Positions 27,164 through 36,025 of a stretch of DNA of 64,000 bases are shown one piece after another. The stretch spans positions 124,001-188,000 of the forward strand of contig JBBDXW010000071.1 in NCBI GenBank assembly GCA_040902105.1, in the 5' to 3' direction. The position numbers and the translations under genes were made by a program. Under the pieces are notes generated by a model. That model ran no database searches. It was given only the letters and a program-made list of their open reading frames with translations, and was not told the origin of the DNA. Position 1 is the first letter of the stretch. Each line of letters begins with the position of its first letter. Source of the DNA: IDS-8 sp040902105. GTDB taxonomy: Bacteria; Pseudomonadota; Gammaproteobacteria; Steroidobacterales; Woeseiaceae.

Positions 27164-28519
27164 TTAGAGCCTCTTGTCCTCGAAGTTGTTGCTCTCGTCG
27201 GATTCATCGATTGTGAAATGGCGGTCGAGGATGACGCGGATTGCGGTGTGGTTGGTCGACAGGACGCTGCCGCCGGTTCTGAAACTCGTGGTCTCGCCGG
27301 GATCCAGGGCCTCGATCGTGTGCGTCGGGACAAGCTCGGGCCACCCGGTCACGGGCCAGATTCCCGTGGGGAGCGACGTGCCCCACACCTGGGTCGACGG
27401 TGATGGAGCGTTGCCCTGGTTGATGATCGTCACTTTGGGCTGGTAGGTCTCGTTCAGGAGGCCTGTGTAGTGCCGCTTGATGCTCTTGATCGCGAGGTCC
27501 GGGCAGGGGCGTGCGCTGTTGGCCGCTTCGGTGACGTTGTTGTCGTCATAAAGCTCCGCGAACTGATTCTGCGGATCGACGGTGACCTTGAGATTGCGCG
27601 TCTCCAGGCACCCGGGCGCGGCGTAGTTGGAAGGTATCGCCACCTTGAGATTCTTCGTTTGCGACCCGGCCATGCCCGGCTGCTGAACCGTCATTATTTT
27701 GCTCGTTCCCATCCAGATATCGATCGGGATCGGCGGACCCGACGCAGGTGCCTGTGCCGCCAATGTCATCGCGCCGCCCTGCTTCGCCGGCACATTGATG
27801 CCGACTTCGCCCCGGTTGACCAGGTTGAAGGCGATCTCTCCCAGGCCGGTGAATCCGAGGTCCCTGACCACGAGGTCGGAAGTAGTCTTCAATGCAATGA
27901 TGTCGGGGTTGACCGCCTGGGTCTGGGCGCCCGCGACCGCCGGGGTTGTCGCCGGCGCCGGCTGTTTTACGGCAGCGGCGGGTGTCGCCGGCCTCCCGCG
28001 AATGGCCGTCGCCGTGCTCCCTTCCGAGGCGGTGACGTCGACTTTTGGGACCTGGACCGTCGTCGTCTGCCGGTTCGGCGTTGTCGTTCCGCCCGGCTTG
28101 TTCTTTGGCGCCGCCGCGGTCGGCGGGGTCGACCCGGGCATCGGCTGTTTTGCGTCCGTACCGGTTTTCAGGATGTTGCAGCAGGCCTTTCTGCCGTCCA
28201 GCGATACCTGGTTCGTATCGAAGTTGGCATACACCGGCGCGCCGGGCTTCAGTTGTCGAAGCAAGGCAGGATCGGTGACCTGAAACAGGATGGTCCGCGT
28301 GCCGTTGATCTCCCGGGCGGTCACCTGCCCGTTTGCGGCGATGTCGGTCACGCCGCAGCAGGGCGCTGCAGCGAGCGCAGGGACGCTGGCAAGAAAGCAC
28401 AGCGCCAGTGCCAGCGAGGCCGCGATCCGCACCGCGCACCATGGCCGTGCTGCGACCGTGATCGCGCCCGGAACATTCAACGCGGCGATCCGCCGTCGGA
28501 CTGATTTAAGTTGAAACAT
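27164..28519 (-). CDS. Secreted CARDB-domain protein
   Basis: Exported protein of 451 residues with a long N-terminal region and signal peptide ending near ALAAAPCC. AGGAG lies 8 bases before ATG 28519. Residues about 55-115 form a small beta domain with paired Cys (APCCGVTD, KACCNIL). A Pro/Thr/Ala-rich linker (125-205) follows, then two CARDB-type immunoglobulin-like adhesion modules (about 205-325 and 335-451), the second ending DRHFTIDESDESNNFEDKR. CARDB modules usually mediate binding at the cell surface. It lies head to tail with the YCF48-like gene and divergent from the sigma/CHAT operon. Confidence 0.72.
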   Translation of the reverse strand: MFQLKSVRRRIAALNVPGAITVAARPWCAVRIAASLALALCFLASVPALAAAPCCGVTDIAANGQVTAREINGTRTILFQVTDPALLRQLKPGAPVYANFDTNQVSLDGRKACCNILKTGTDAKQPMPGSTPPTAAAPKNKPGGTTTPNRQTTTVQVPKVDVTASEGSTATAIRGRPATPAAAVKQPAPATTPAVAGAQTQAVNPDIIALKTTSDLVVRDLGFTGLGEIAFNLVNRGEVGINVPAKQGGAMTLAAQAPASGPPIPIDIWMGTSKIMTVQQPGMAGSQTKNLKVAIPSNYAAPGCLETRNLKVTVDPQNQFAELYDDNNVTEAANSARPCPDLAIKSIKRHYTGLLNETYQPKVTIINQGNAPSPSTQVWGTSLPTGIWPVTGWPELVPTHTIEALDPGETTSFRTGGSVLSTNHTAIRVILDRHFTIDESDESNNFEDKRL

Positions 28520-28539
28520 GTCGCTTTCTCCTGAAAATA

Positions 28540-30051
28540 TTATTGCGCTGCGCGCATGCCCTGAAATGCCTCGACACTCGCCTTCGACGCATCGAGCTCC
28601 GAACTCATTTGCAGCAGAGCGGCAGAGACGGAGTCGAGGTCGCTGGCCTGGCGCAAGCTCTCGAAAGATTGCTTCAGGCTGCTGCCTTGTCCGGTGAGGT
28701 CGCCCAGCAACCTGAGCCCTTCGATCACCAGGTTGAGGTTGCGATGCTTGCGGCCCAGTTCGGGCAGACCCGTCGAAACGAAATCGACGCTCTGCTCGAA
28801 TTCGCCAAACTCGGCGAAATTGGCTTCGACCCAGCTCCCCGTGTCGTCCGTCTGCCCGTCGGCTGTTTCGCCATCGGCCGGCCAGTCCGTCGCTTCGAAA
28901 GCGGATTCCATGTCGTCGAGGCCGCTCTCGAGTTCGGCAAGTTGCTCGATGACACCGTTCGCAAGCAACGGCATCGCAACCATCGGAACGGAATGTGCCG
29001 CCACCGGACTCCCCTGCGGCACGACACGATAGCGATAGATCATGCCGTGATCGCCGACCGCGTAGGCTACGTCGCGCCGCGGCAAGCTGAATGCATTGGC
29101 CATGGCCGGCAACTCAATTGTGCGGCTTGACCAACGACGGCCGCCGTCGGTCGTAAAACTGAGTTTGTTGTAGCGCATCGCCCAGCCGACTTCCGGATCC
29201 GCGAACTGGATACGCCTCGGGATCGAAGTTGCCGGAATCCCGGTCCATGTCTGGCCGCCGTCGGTGGTTCGAAACGCCGCCTTGGCATCCTTGGTCGCGA
29301 GAACACCGGTATTCTCGTCGACAAAGAAGAAGCCGCCCTCCCAACCATTCTCATCTTCGATCAACGATACGACCGACCAGTTCGCCCCGCCGTCCACGGA
29401 CTTCGTGACGAACGCCGCGGTGCCTGGGTATACACCCCCAAGCGCATAAACGATTTCGGGGGAGACGTAGCGAACTTTATAGAGACGGCAGTCGACCTGG
29501 CGAGTAAGGCCGTCGATCACGGCTTTTACAGCGCACTGATTAACCTGTTTCCAGGTCTTGCCGCCATCCTGCGTGCGGTAGATCAGGTTGTCATTGACGA
29601 AAACGCCTTCGGTCTCGGAGGAGAACGCAAAGTCTTCGTAATGCTCGTCGATGATGCCGATCTGCTCCCACGTCTCCCCGTCCACGGTGCGAAACAGGTT
29701 GGTCTTTCCCGACACCTGTGCTGCCCATCCGACCGTCGGCGACACAAACCAGAGCTGCGTGACCGCCCGCTCCTCTGACAGGGGATCGCCGCCGAGCAGC
29801 GGCGTCCACGTCTCGCCCGCGTCGGTCGTCTTCAAAATGGTGGCGGCGGCGCCGCTCACGTAGCCGATCTCCGGCGTCACGAAGAAGACGTCCGTGAGCG
29901 ACAGGTCCTCGCCGTAATTCACGGGCTCCCAGATTCCAGTCAGGCCGTCGGGCGCCTGGGACCGTGCGGGCGCCGCCACCAGCGCAAGCGCGCAGAGGAT
30001 CGGCACAATTAGCCAGTGACGAGCGAGATGGGTAACGATTCGAGGCCGCAT
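28540..30051 (-). CDS. Secreted YCF48/BNR-repeat propeller protein
   Basis: Exported protein of 503 residues with signal peptide ending APARS. Repeated T-D-A/G-G-x-T-W motifs (TTDAGETWTPL, TQDGGKTWKQV, TTDGGQTWTGI, TTDGGRRWSS) mark a photosystem-II-assembly-factor-like (YCF48) BNR propeller covering about residues 35-345. The C-terminal 150 residues are helical, probably coiled coil. GGGAGA precedes the ATG. The next gene on the strand, the CARDB protein, starts 20 bases after its stop, so they form one operon. Confidence 0.8.
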   Translation of the reverse strand: MRPRIVTHLARHWLIVPILCALALVAAPARSQAPDGLTGIWEPVNYGEDLSLTDVFFVTPEIGYVSGAAATILKTTDAGETWTPLLGGDPLSEERAVTQLWFVSPTVGWAAQVSGKTNLFRTVDGETWEQIGIIDEHYEDFAFSSETEGVFVNDNLIYRTQDGGKTWKQVNQCAVKAVIDGLTRQVDCRLYKVRYVSPEIVYALGGVYPGTAAFVTKSVDGGANWSVVSLIEDENGWEGGFFFVDENTGVLATKDAKAAFRTTDGGQTWTGIPATSIPRRIQFADPEVGWAMRYNKLSFTTDGGRRWSSRTIELPAMANAFSLPRRDVAYAVGDHGMIYRYRVVPQGSPVAAHSVPMVAMPLLANGVIEQLAELESGLDDMESAFEATDWPADGETADGQTDDTGSWVEANFAEFGEFEQSVDFVSTGLPELGRKHRNLNLVIEGLRLLGDLTGQGSSLKQSFESLRQASDLDSVSAALLQMSSELDASKASVEAFQGMRAAQ

Positions 30052-30231
30052 GACAGGATCTCCCGGGTAAATGTGGTCAGGGCTTTGTGCACCCGCTTCG
30101 CCGCTGCGATACGGGATGGCTGCCGCCGCTTTCTCTTATATTAAGTACCCGCATGCCCGCGACCGTTACCGGAGCCGCCGTCGACGGGGCAAAAACGCTA
30201 TAGTTAAGGCCGGCCGATACCGGGTAGCCGC

Positions 30232-30780
30232 TTGAACACGCCGGAAACGAACGATTTCCAGGAACTCTTCGACGCGAGGGTGTTGGAAGCGCGCTTCCTC
30301 GCCCGACTCCGGTGGTTTGCCACCCGCTGGCTGGGCAACGCCCACGCGGGCGAAGACGCGGCTCAAGAGGCGTTGAAACGCGTGCTGCAGGCTTTGGCGG
30401 AAGGACGCGTCAAGCAACCGGAAGCACTGCCCGCGTTCGTCTACCAGACCGCGCGCCACGTTTGTTCGCATCACCACCGTTCCGTCGGCAGGGAGCGGCG
30501 AATGCTCGCGGGCTACGGCACCGAACGGTCGCTGGATGAGCCTGCCGCAGACCCCCTGAACGAGCTGGTTTCCGCAGCGCGGATCGCGGAGGTGCGGGGA
30601 GCGCTTGCCGCCATGGACGAGGAGGACCGGGCTTTGCTGTCCGCCTTGTACATACACGAGCGGAGTCCGGAACAGCTTGCCGCCGAATTGCAACTGAGTG
30701 ACGGCGCCCTGCGCACGCGCAAACATCGGGCGCTGAAACGCCTGAGTCAACAGCTTGTCGCCGGCGATGTAACCGGGTAA
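30232..30780 (+). CDS. ECF-type RNA polymerase sigma factor
   Basis: Protein of 182 residues with weak sigma region 2 (about 15-85: DAAQEALKRVLQAL, FVYQTARHVCSHHHR) and a clearer region 4 (about 118-172, with LSALYIHERSPEQLAAELQLSDGALRTR). Start is TTG at 30232; no strong ribosome site is visible. It is the first gene of a three-gene set with an anti-sigma factor and a TPR-CHAT protease, and the conserved order suggests it directs transcription of that operon. Identification as an ECF-like sigma is moderate because region 2 is divergent. Confidence 0.78.
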   Translation: MNTPETNDFQELFDARVLEARFLARLRWFATRWLGNAHAGEDAAQEALKRVLQALAEGRVKQPEALPAFVYQTARHVCSHHHRSVGRERRMLAGYGTERSLDEPAADPLNELVSAARIAEVRGALAAMDEEDRALLSALYIHERSPEQLAAELQLSDGALRTRKHRALKRLSQQLVAGDVTG

Positions 30781-30817
30781 CGATCGACCGGGTAACGGTC
30801 GCCGGCCAGCGGGCACA

Positions 30818-31447
30818 ATGGAGACTATGTTGGAAAGCAACTGCCCTTACGGGGATGAAAGTCTGGTTGTGGCGGACTATCTCGCCGGCCGTTTGTCCAG
30901 GGCGAAGACGCAGGCGTTCGAGGCCCACAGTTTCGGCTGCGAGCGTTGTTTCGGGGAACTGCAACGGGCGGTCGAAGTGCGAGCGGCGGGTCATGACAAG
31001 CGTTCGGCCGAAGTTCATGAGCAACCGGTCTCGCGTCCGGGCCGGATTATCTGGCCGTCGCTGGGCCTGGCTGCCACGGTCGCGCTGGCCCTCGGCGTGT
31101 GGGTTGCAGCGCCGCTCCTCGACGAGGCGGAAACGCCCGTGGAGCCCGTTTATCGTGATGCCGGAGATGACGCGGGGGGAGTACAAGGCTTGCGCCTGGC
31201 GGTTGAGCGGAACGACGACAGGGTGGCCTTGGACTGGGCACCGGTGCAGGGCGCGGACCAGTACGAAGTGCGTATATTCACCGAAGGCGGCGATCCGGTG
31301 TTCGAGCGGCAGACAAGCCGCACATCGATCGAGCTGTCGGCGGCGGAATGGCAGGAAGCCGACCCGCCCGGCAAGTTCTATGGGCAGGTGATTGCCCTGG
31401 ACGAACTCCGGCAGATCATCGTCCAGTCCGGTTTCGAGCCGTTGTAA
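30818..31447 (+). CDS. Membrane anti-sigma factor (zinc-finger type)
   Basis: Protein of 209 residues. The N-terminal part carries a degenerate zinc-finger anti-sigma motif with Cys10 and, further along, H-x3-C-x2-C (HSFGCERCF), followed by one membrane segment (about 82-100, WPSLGLAATVALALGVW) and a periplasmic domain. ATG 30818 is used; ATG 30827 is also possible with GGAG upstream. It follows the sigma factor by 37 bases and ends at the ATG of the CHAT gene, so the three are tightly coupled. It should bind the upstream sigma factor and release it on a signal from outside the membrane. Confidence 0.78.
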   Translation: METMLESNCPYGDESLVVADYLAGRLSRAKTQAFEAHSFGCERCFGELQRAVEVRAAGHDKRSAEVHEQPVSRPGRIIWPSLGLAATVALALGVWVAAPLLDEAETPVEPVYRDAGDDAGGVQGLRLAVERNDDRVALDWAPVQGADQYEVRIFTEGGDPVFERQTSRTSIELSAAEWQEADPPGKFYGQVIALDELRQIIVQSGFEPL

Positions 31448-34240
31448 ATGCCGCCCACGCCATCGTCCGCGAGAGCCTGGCTTGCCGTTGTGCTTTTCGG
31501 CGTGGGCACGTGCCTGCAACCCGCGCCTTCACCCGCCGCGGCGGACGACGCGCTGGTCGAGCCAAAGCCGGACCGGACAGCTTCTCCTTTCGCTCATGCC
31601 GAGCAACTGGAACGCGACGGCAAGCTGCGCGAAGCTGCCGTGGAATACGATCGTCTCGCCGCGACGTTCGCCGCGGAGGGCGACGCGGAAAACCGGTTTC
31701 ACGCCCGCTATTGGGGTGCGCGAGCGTTGTTCGACGTAAACGAGTTCGAGGCGGTGCGGCAGGCGATACCGGGACTGCATGAAATCGCCGGCGCCGATCT
31801 CGCGCGCCAGGCCTGGGTCGCCTGCCTGGAAGGAATGCTGGAGCGGGAAACGGGGACTCTCGACGCGGCACTGCCGAAGGCCGAGCAAGCACTGCGTTTA
31901 GCGCGTCTATCCGCCGATAAAAAAGTCGAAGTCGCCGCGCTCGGGCTATTGCAGAGTGTGGAAGAAAATGCGGGCCGCTATGCGCAAGCGCTGGTTCTGG
32001 CGCAGGAAAGGCTGGCATTGGAACAGGTCCTTAAACCCGGCGGCAAGAACGTCGGTGCGGCATGGAATCAGTTGGCTGTCGTCCTGCAACAATTGGGCCG
32101 GTACACGGAATCCATCGACGCCTATAACCACGCGCAGGCCATCAACGAGAAACTCGGGGATACGCTCGGCGTTGCCATCAATCAGCTCAACCTGTCGAAC
32201 GTCTACTACGCGACCGGACAGTACCCGGAAGCCTTCAGGCTTACGTTTGCCGCCCTCGAGACGTCGAAGACCATCGACGATACGTACGGCATCGTGCTGG
32301 TGCACAGCAATCTTGGCCAGATGTTCAGGCAGGTGGGCAACTACACGGCTTCCCGGCAGCATCTCGACGAGACTTTCGCCATGCTCGAGGACTTCGACGC
32401 CCCGGAGTTGCATATTCCGACCTATGAGTTTCTCGGCCGGCTCGAGCAGGTCGAGAAAAATCATGCCGCAGCCGAGAAAGCGTACCTGACGGCGATGCAT
32501 CTCGCCGAGACACGCGGCGAGAGCATGCGGGTCACGTATCAAAAAGCCTGGCTCGCGCGGAACGCCGCCGAAAGCGGCGATTTCCCGTCCGCACTGAAAT
32601 GGGGCGCAGCGGCGGTACAGGAGTCTGACCGGATCGCGGCGCCGGACCTGCTCGTCAGTTCGTTGTGCTCCAACGCGTTCGCTCACGAGCGCGCCGGCGA
32701 TCTCGACTCGGCGCTGGTGACGTACAACCGGGCGATCGGATACATCGAGTCCTGGCGCGGGCAGCTTGGTTTCGGCGACCTGAAAATGAGCCTCGCCGCT
32801 TGCCATCTGGAAGTCTACGAAGGAGCGATTCGGGTTCTGATAGCGCTGGGTCGCGCGGGAGAGGCATTCGACGTCTCCGAGCGCGTACGCGCGCGGCGCC
32901 TGCTGGACCTGATGAATCAGACACCGGGCGACGCCGGCGATGACGACGGCATTGCCGCACTCGAGGCCGGCATGCGCTCGCGCTTTCCGGAGTTGCAGGC
33001 GGATAACGCCGGGCAGGCCGCGCAGCTGTCGCAGGAATTGGCCGTGCAGGCCCGCGAACTCGAACAACTGAAATCCGCCAGGAGGCAGGCGGAGCCGGTC
33101 GCGGGAACGGCGCGTTATCCCGTTCCCGCGGGGTTTGCTGAAGTACAACGGGAACTGCTGGTTCCGGGCCGTGCACTGCTGGCTTTCTTCTGGGGCGAAC
33201 GCGACGTGTTCGGCTGGTGGATCGAAGCCGGCCGGGTCACCGCGAAACGCCTCGGTACGGTGGACGAATTCGACAAGCGCATCGCGTTCTTCCGTGGCGC
33301 GATGCAGGATCCGGCCGGCGCGATCGACTGGCATCCGCCGGCAGCGGGCCTGTATCGGCACCTGGTGGCGCCGCTCGAACCCGGCCCGCAGTCGGAACTG
33401 TATCTGCTGCCCGACGGTCCGCTCGGGTACGTGCCGTTCGCCGGCATGCTCCCGCAGGCGGATGCATCGCCATGGGGCACGACGCACCGGCTGGTCCAGG
33501 GTCCTTCGGCGGCAATCCTCCTGGCGCTTGCCCGCGCACCGCAACCGGAAGGTTTCGAGCGTGCCTTGCTCGCCGTAGGCGGCCAGACGGCAAACGGGAT
33601 GACGGATAACGAGCTGCGGCGCGGTGCGGAAAACACGATCCCGTTGCCGTTTGCCGAGCAGGAAGTTGCCGATATCGCCGCACTGTTTCCCGGGCAAACG
33701 CGCAACGTGCTGATCGGCGCGGACGCAACACTCGAGCGCTGGCAGGGATTGCAGCCGGGCCGTTATCGCTACCTGCACTTTGCAACGCATGCCAGCGTCA
33801 GCGATCGCGATCCCCTCGAGACTTATCTCGTGTTGCCGCAGGCGGATCGCCTGGGACTGGCGGCCATTCGCGAACTCCGGCTTGCCGCCGAACTGGTAAC
33901 GCTTTCCGGATGTGAAACCGCCCTGGGACGGCTCATCACGGGCGAAGGCATCCTCGGGCTGCCGCACGCGTTCCTCGCGGCCGGCGCGCGCGGCGTGCTG
34001 GTCACGTTGTGGCGCGTCGAAGACCGTGCAACCGCCGATTTCGTCACGCGGTTTTATACCCGCCTGCACGGCGGCGCAGCGCCGGCAGAGGCCCTGCGCA
34101 AAACCCGCGCAGAGTGGCTGTCGTCCCACAGCAACGGCAGCGCGGCGGCGTGGGCGCCATTTGTGCTGATCGGTGGCTTGACCCGTCAAGCCGGGTCGGA
34201 GCCGCTTTCCTTGACATTGGAAGCAGGCTCAGAGAGATGA
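31448..34240 (+). CDS. Exported TPR-CHAT protease
   Basis: Protein of 930 residues with a signal peptide (AWLAVVLFGVGTCLQPAPS), about ten TPR units (40-480) and a C-terminal CHAT caspase-like peptidase domain (about 620-925). The catalytic pair is visible: His in FATHASVSDRD (about residue 780) and Cys in VTLSGCETALG (about 821). C-terminal motif GARGVLVTLWRVEDRAT is a standard CHAT feature. It begins directly after the anti-sigma stop codon. TPRs probably select partner or substrate proteins. Export to the periplasm together with a sigma/anti-sigma pair suggests envelope surveillance or regulated proteolysis; this is inference. Confidence 0.88.
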   Translation: MPPTPSSARAWLAVVLFGVGTCLQPAPSPAAADDALVEPKPDRTASPFAHAEQLERDGKLREAAVEYDRLAATFAAEGDAENRFHARYWGARALFDVNEFEAVRQAIPGLHEIAGADLARQAWVACLEGMLERETGTLDAALPKAEQALRLARLSADKKVEVAALGLLQSVEENAGRYAQALVLAQERLALEQVLKPGGKNVGAAWNQLAVVLQQLGRYTESIDAYNHAQAINEKLGDTLGVAINQLNLSNVYYATGQYPEAFRLTFAALETSKTIDDTYGIVLVHSNLGQMFRQVGNYTASRQHLDETFAMLEDFDAPELHIPTYEFLGRLEQVEKNHAAAEKAYLTAMHLAETRGESMRVTYQKAWLARNAAESGDFPSALKWGAAAVQESDRIAAPDLLVSSLCSNAFAHERAGDLDSALVTYNRAIGYIESWRGQLGFGDLKMSLAACHLEVYEGAIRVLIALGRAGEAFDVSERVRARRLLDLMNQTPGDAGDDDGIAALEAGMRSRFPELQADNAGQAAQLSQELAVQARELEQLKSARRQAEPVAGTARYPVPAGFAEVQRELLVPGRALLAFFWGERDVFGWWIEAGRVTAKRLGTVDEFDKRIAFFRGAMQDPAGAIDWHPPAAGLYRHLVAPLEPGPQSELYLLPDGPLGYVPFAGMLPQADASPWGTTHRLVQGPSAAILLALARAPQPEGFERALLAVGGQTANGMTDNELRRGAENTIPLPFAEQEVADIAALFPGQTRNVLIGADATLERWQGLQPGRYRYLHFATHASVSDRDPLETYLVLPQADRLGLAAIRELRLAAELVTLSGCETALGRLITGEGILGLPHAFLAAGARGVLVTLWRVEDRATADFVTRFYTRLHGGAAPAEALRKTRAEWLSSHSNGSAAAWAPFVLIGGLTRQAGSEPLSLTLEAGSER

Positions 34241-34309
34241 ACCACCAGGGCAGGCTCCCCGATCACGTGCAGCTTCGACGAACGGGGCGCGACCGGCGCG
34301 TTCCGCGAC

Positions 34310-35809
34310 TTATGCCGCGGGTCGAATATTCGCATTCAGTCGGAACAGGTTGCCTGGGTCATATTGCTTCTTCAGCGCCACCAATCGATCGTAGTTGCCC
34401 CGGTAATTGCTGTCGATCACTCTCTGGCTCTCGTTCGCGGTCTCGTTGGTGTAGTAACCGTCGGTAAACGGTTCGAGGGTGCTCCAGTACTGGCGCTGCC
34501 ATGCCTTGTGCGGTTCGCTGTCCGTGTCGAGCGGCCAGCTCACCAGGATGAACATCGTGTGGGACGCATAGCGGTGCGGAAACGCGGTGGCGTCGACCGG
34601 TATTCGCTCGATCGCACCGCCGGCGATCTGGAAGAACAGCGTGGTGCCGCGCACCGGGTCGGGCTGGAAGCCGTCCGCCATGGCGCGCACGAGGTCGTCG
34701 TCTATGCCGGTGATGAAGCCGGACTTCAGGTACTCGCCGCTCGCGCGCGGGTCGCTGTTGTCCCAGGAGCGCTGCACCTGGACGTAGTCACTGGCAGCGA
34801 TGGTGTTGGCGATCGGCTCGCCCAGTTTCCTGAGCGGCGCCAGGTCCCGCTCGGCTTCCGCCGGCGTACCCGAATGACAGACGTGTATTACCGCGACACC
34901 GGGTTCGCCCGGTGGGGCATTGACTACCATGTCGACGTACAGTGCGTCCGGCGCCCGGCTGCTGTAATCGGCATAGAAGGACAGCAACTCCTTTGTGCGC
35001 GCAAGCGGAAACACCATTTCGCCCGCCGTCACCGTGCGCTGCATCGGGTGCAGTTTGAAATCGAACGAGGTAACGACACCGAAATTGCCGCCGCCGCCGC
35101 GTACGCCCCAGAAAAGCTCCTCGTTTTCTTCAGCGCTGGCGTGTCGCAGCTGTCCGTCTGCGCTCACGATGTCGACGGCCTCGACGTTGTCGAGCGCGAG
35201 GCCGAAGCGTCGCGCGACCCGGCCGAAACCGCCGCCGAGCGTAAGGCCGCTCACGCCGGTATGCGATACCGTGCCCGCCGTAGTCACCAGCCCGTGGGCC
35301 ATCGATTCGCGATCGAGTTCCCCGAGCAGGCTGCCGCCGGCAACCGTCGCACGCTTGCTCTTCGGGTCGACCCGCACGTGCCGGAAGGTTGACAGATCCA
35401 GCAACATGCCGCCGTCGCAGGTGGATTTGCCCGACCAGCTGTGCCCGCCGCATTTCACCGCCAGCAGAAGGTCGCGCTCCCTGGCAAAGTTTATTGCCTG
35501 CTGGATGTCGGCAACACCGGTCGGCTGCACCACCAGGGCCGGGTACTTGTCGATCGACGCGTTCATGACGCGCCGCGCGACCTCGTAGCCCTCGCTGCCC
35601 GTCAGCAGCAGGTTGCCGCGGAGGCTGCCGGCGAGTTCGTTGACTGCAGCTCTCTCCAGCACGACAGCGGCGCCGCGGCCGGTAACCGCTTCGATTTCGG
35701 TGGTTGCCACGGTGAGCGACCGCAGTGCGGCGCCGAAGGATTGCCGGGGTAACAGCGCTGCAGCGACAGCTGCCGCAATCGAACCCCGCACGAAATGACG
35801 GCGATTCAT
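34310..35809 (-). CDS. BBE-like FAD-linked oxidase, Tat-exported
   Basis: Flavin oxidase of 499 residues. A twin-arginine signal (NRRHFVRGSIAAAVAAA) opens the protein, so it is folded before export. The PCMH FAD domain has GGHSWSGKSTCDGG (His for covalent FAD) and GLTLGGGFG. The C-terminal berberine-bridge motif YDPGNLFRLNANI is present. The family oxidises alcohols, sugars or alkaloid-like compounds using O2. It stands alone on the minus strand between the CHAT operon and the subtilase. Whether a second covalent link (the usual Cys) exists was not settled. Confidence 0.88.
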   Translation of the reverse strand: MNRRHFVRGSIAAAVAAALLPRQSFGAALRSLTVATTEIEAVTGRGAAVVLERAAVNELAGSLRGNLLLTGSEGYEVARRVMNASIDKYPALVVQPTGVADIQQAINFARERDLLLAVKCGGHSWSGKSTCDGGMLLDLSTFRHVRVDPKSKRATVAGGSLLGELDRESMAHGLVTTAGTVSHTGVSGLTLGGGFGRVARRFGLALDNVEAVDIVSADGQLRHASAEENEELFWGVRGGGGNFGVVTSFDFKLHPMQRTVTAGEMVFPLARTKELLSFYADYSSRAPDALYVDMVVNAPPGEPGVAVIHVCHSGTPAEAERDLAPLRKLGEPIANTIAASDYVQVQRSWDNSDPRASGEYLKSGFITGIDDDLVRAMADGFQPDPVRGTTLFFQIAGGAIERIPVDATAFPHRYASHTMFILVSWPLDTDSEPHKAWQRQYWSTLEPFTDGYYTNETANESQRVIDSNYRGNYDRLVALKKQYDPGNLFRLNANIRPAA

Positions 35810-36025
35810 GTTGCTCCTCCTCGAGAAAGAATTTTTCTGATGGTTATTCTTCGATAGCGCCCGGGTTCAATCGCCTCCCCACACCCTTCGTGCTGCGACG
35901 ACCAGGCCTGCAATCCGGGGCGGCGGCAGACTCGATTCCGGTCGCGACGAATCCTGTGGCTAACGTAACATGGATGTGTTATGGATGCGCGCGTGTGGCG
36001 GACGTGTGCTTCGGCGGAGGCAGAC

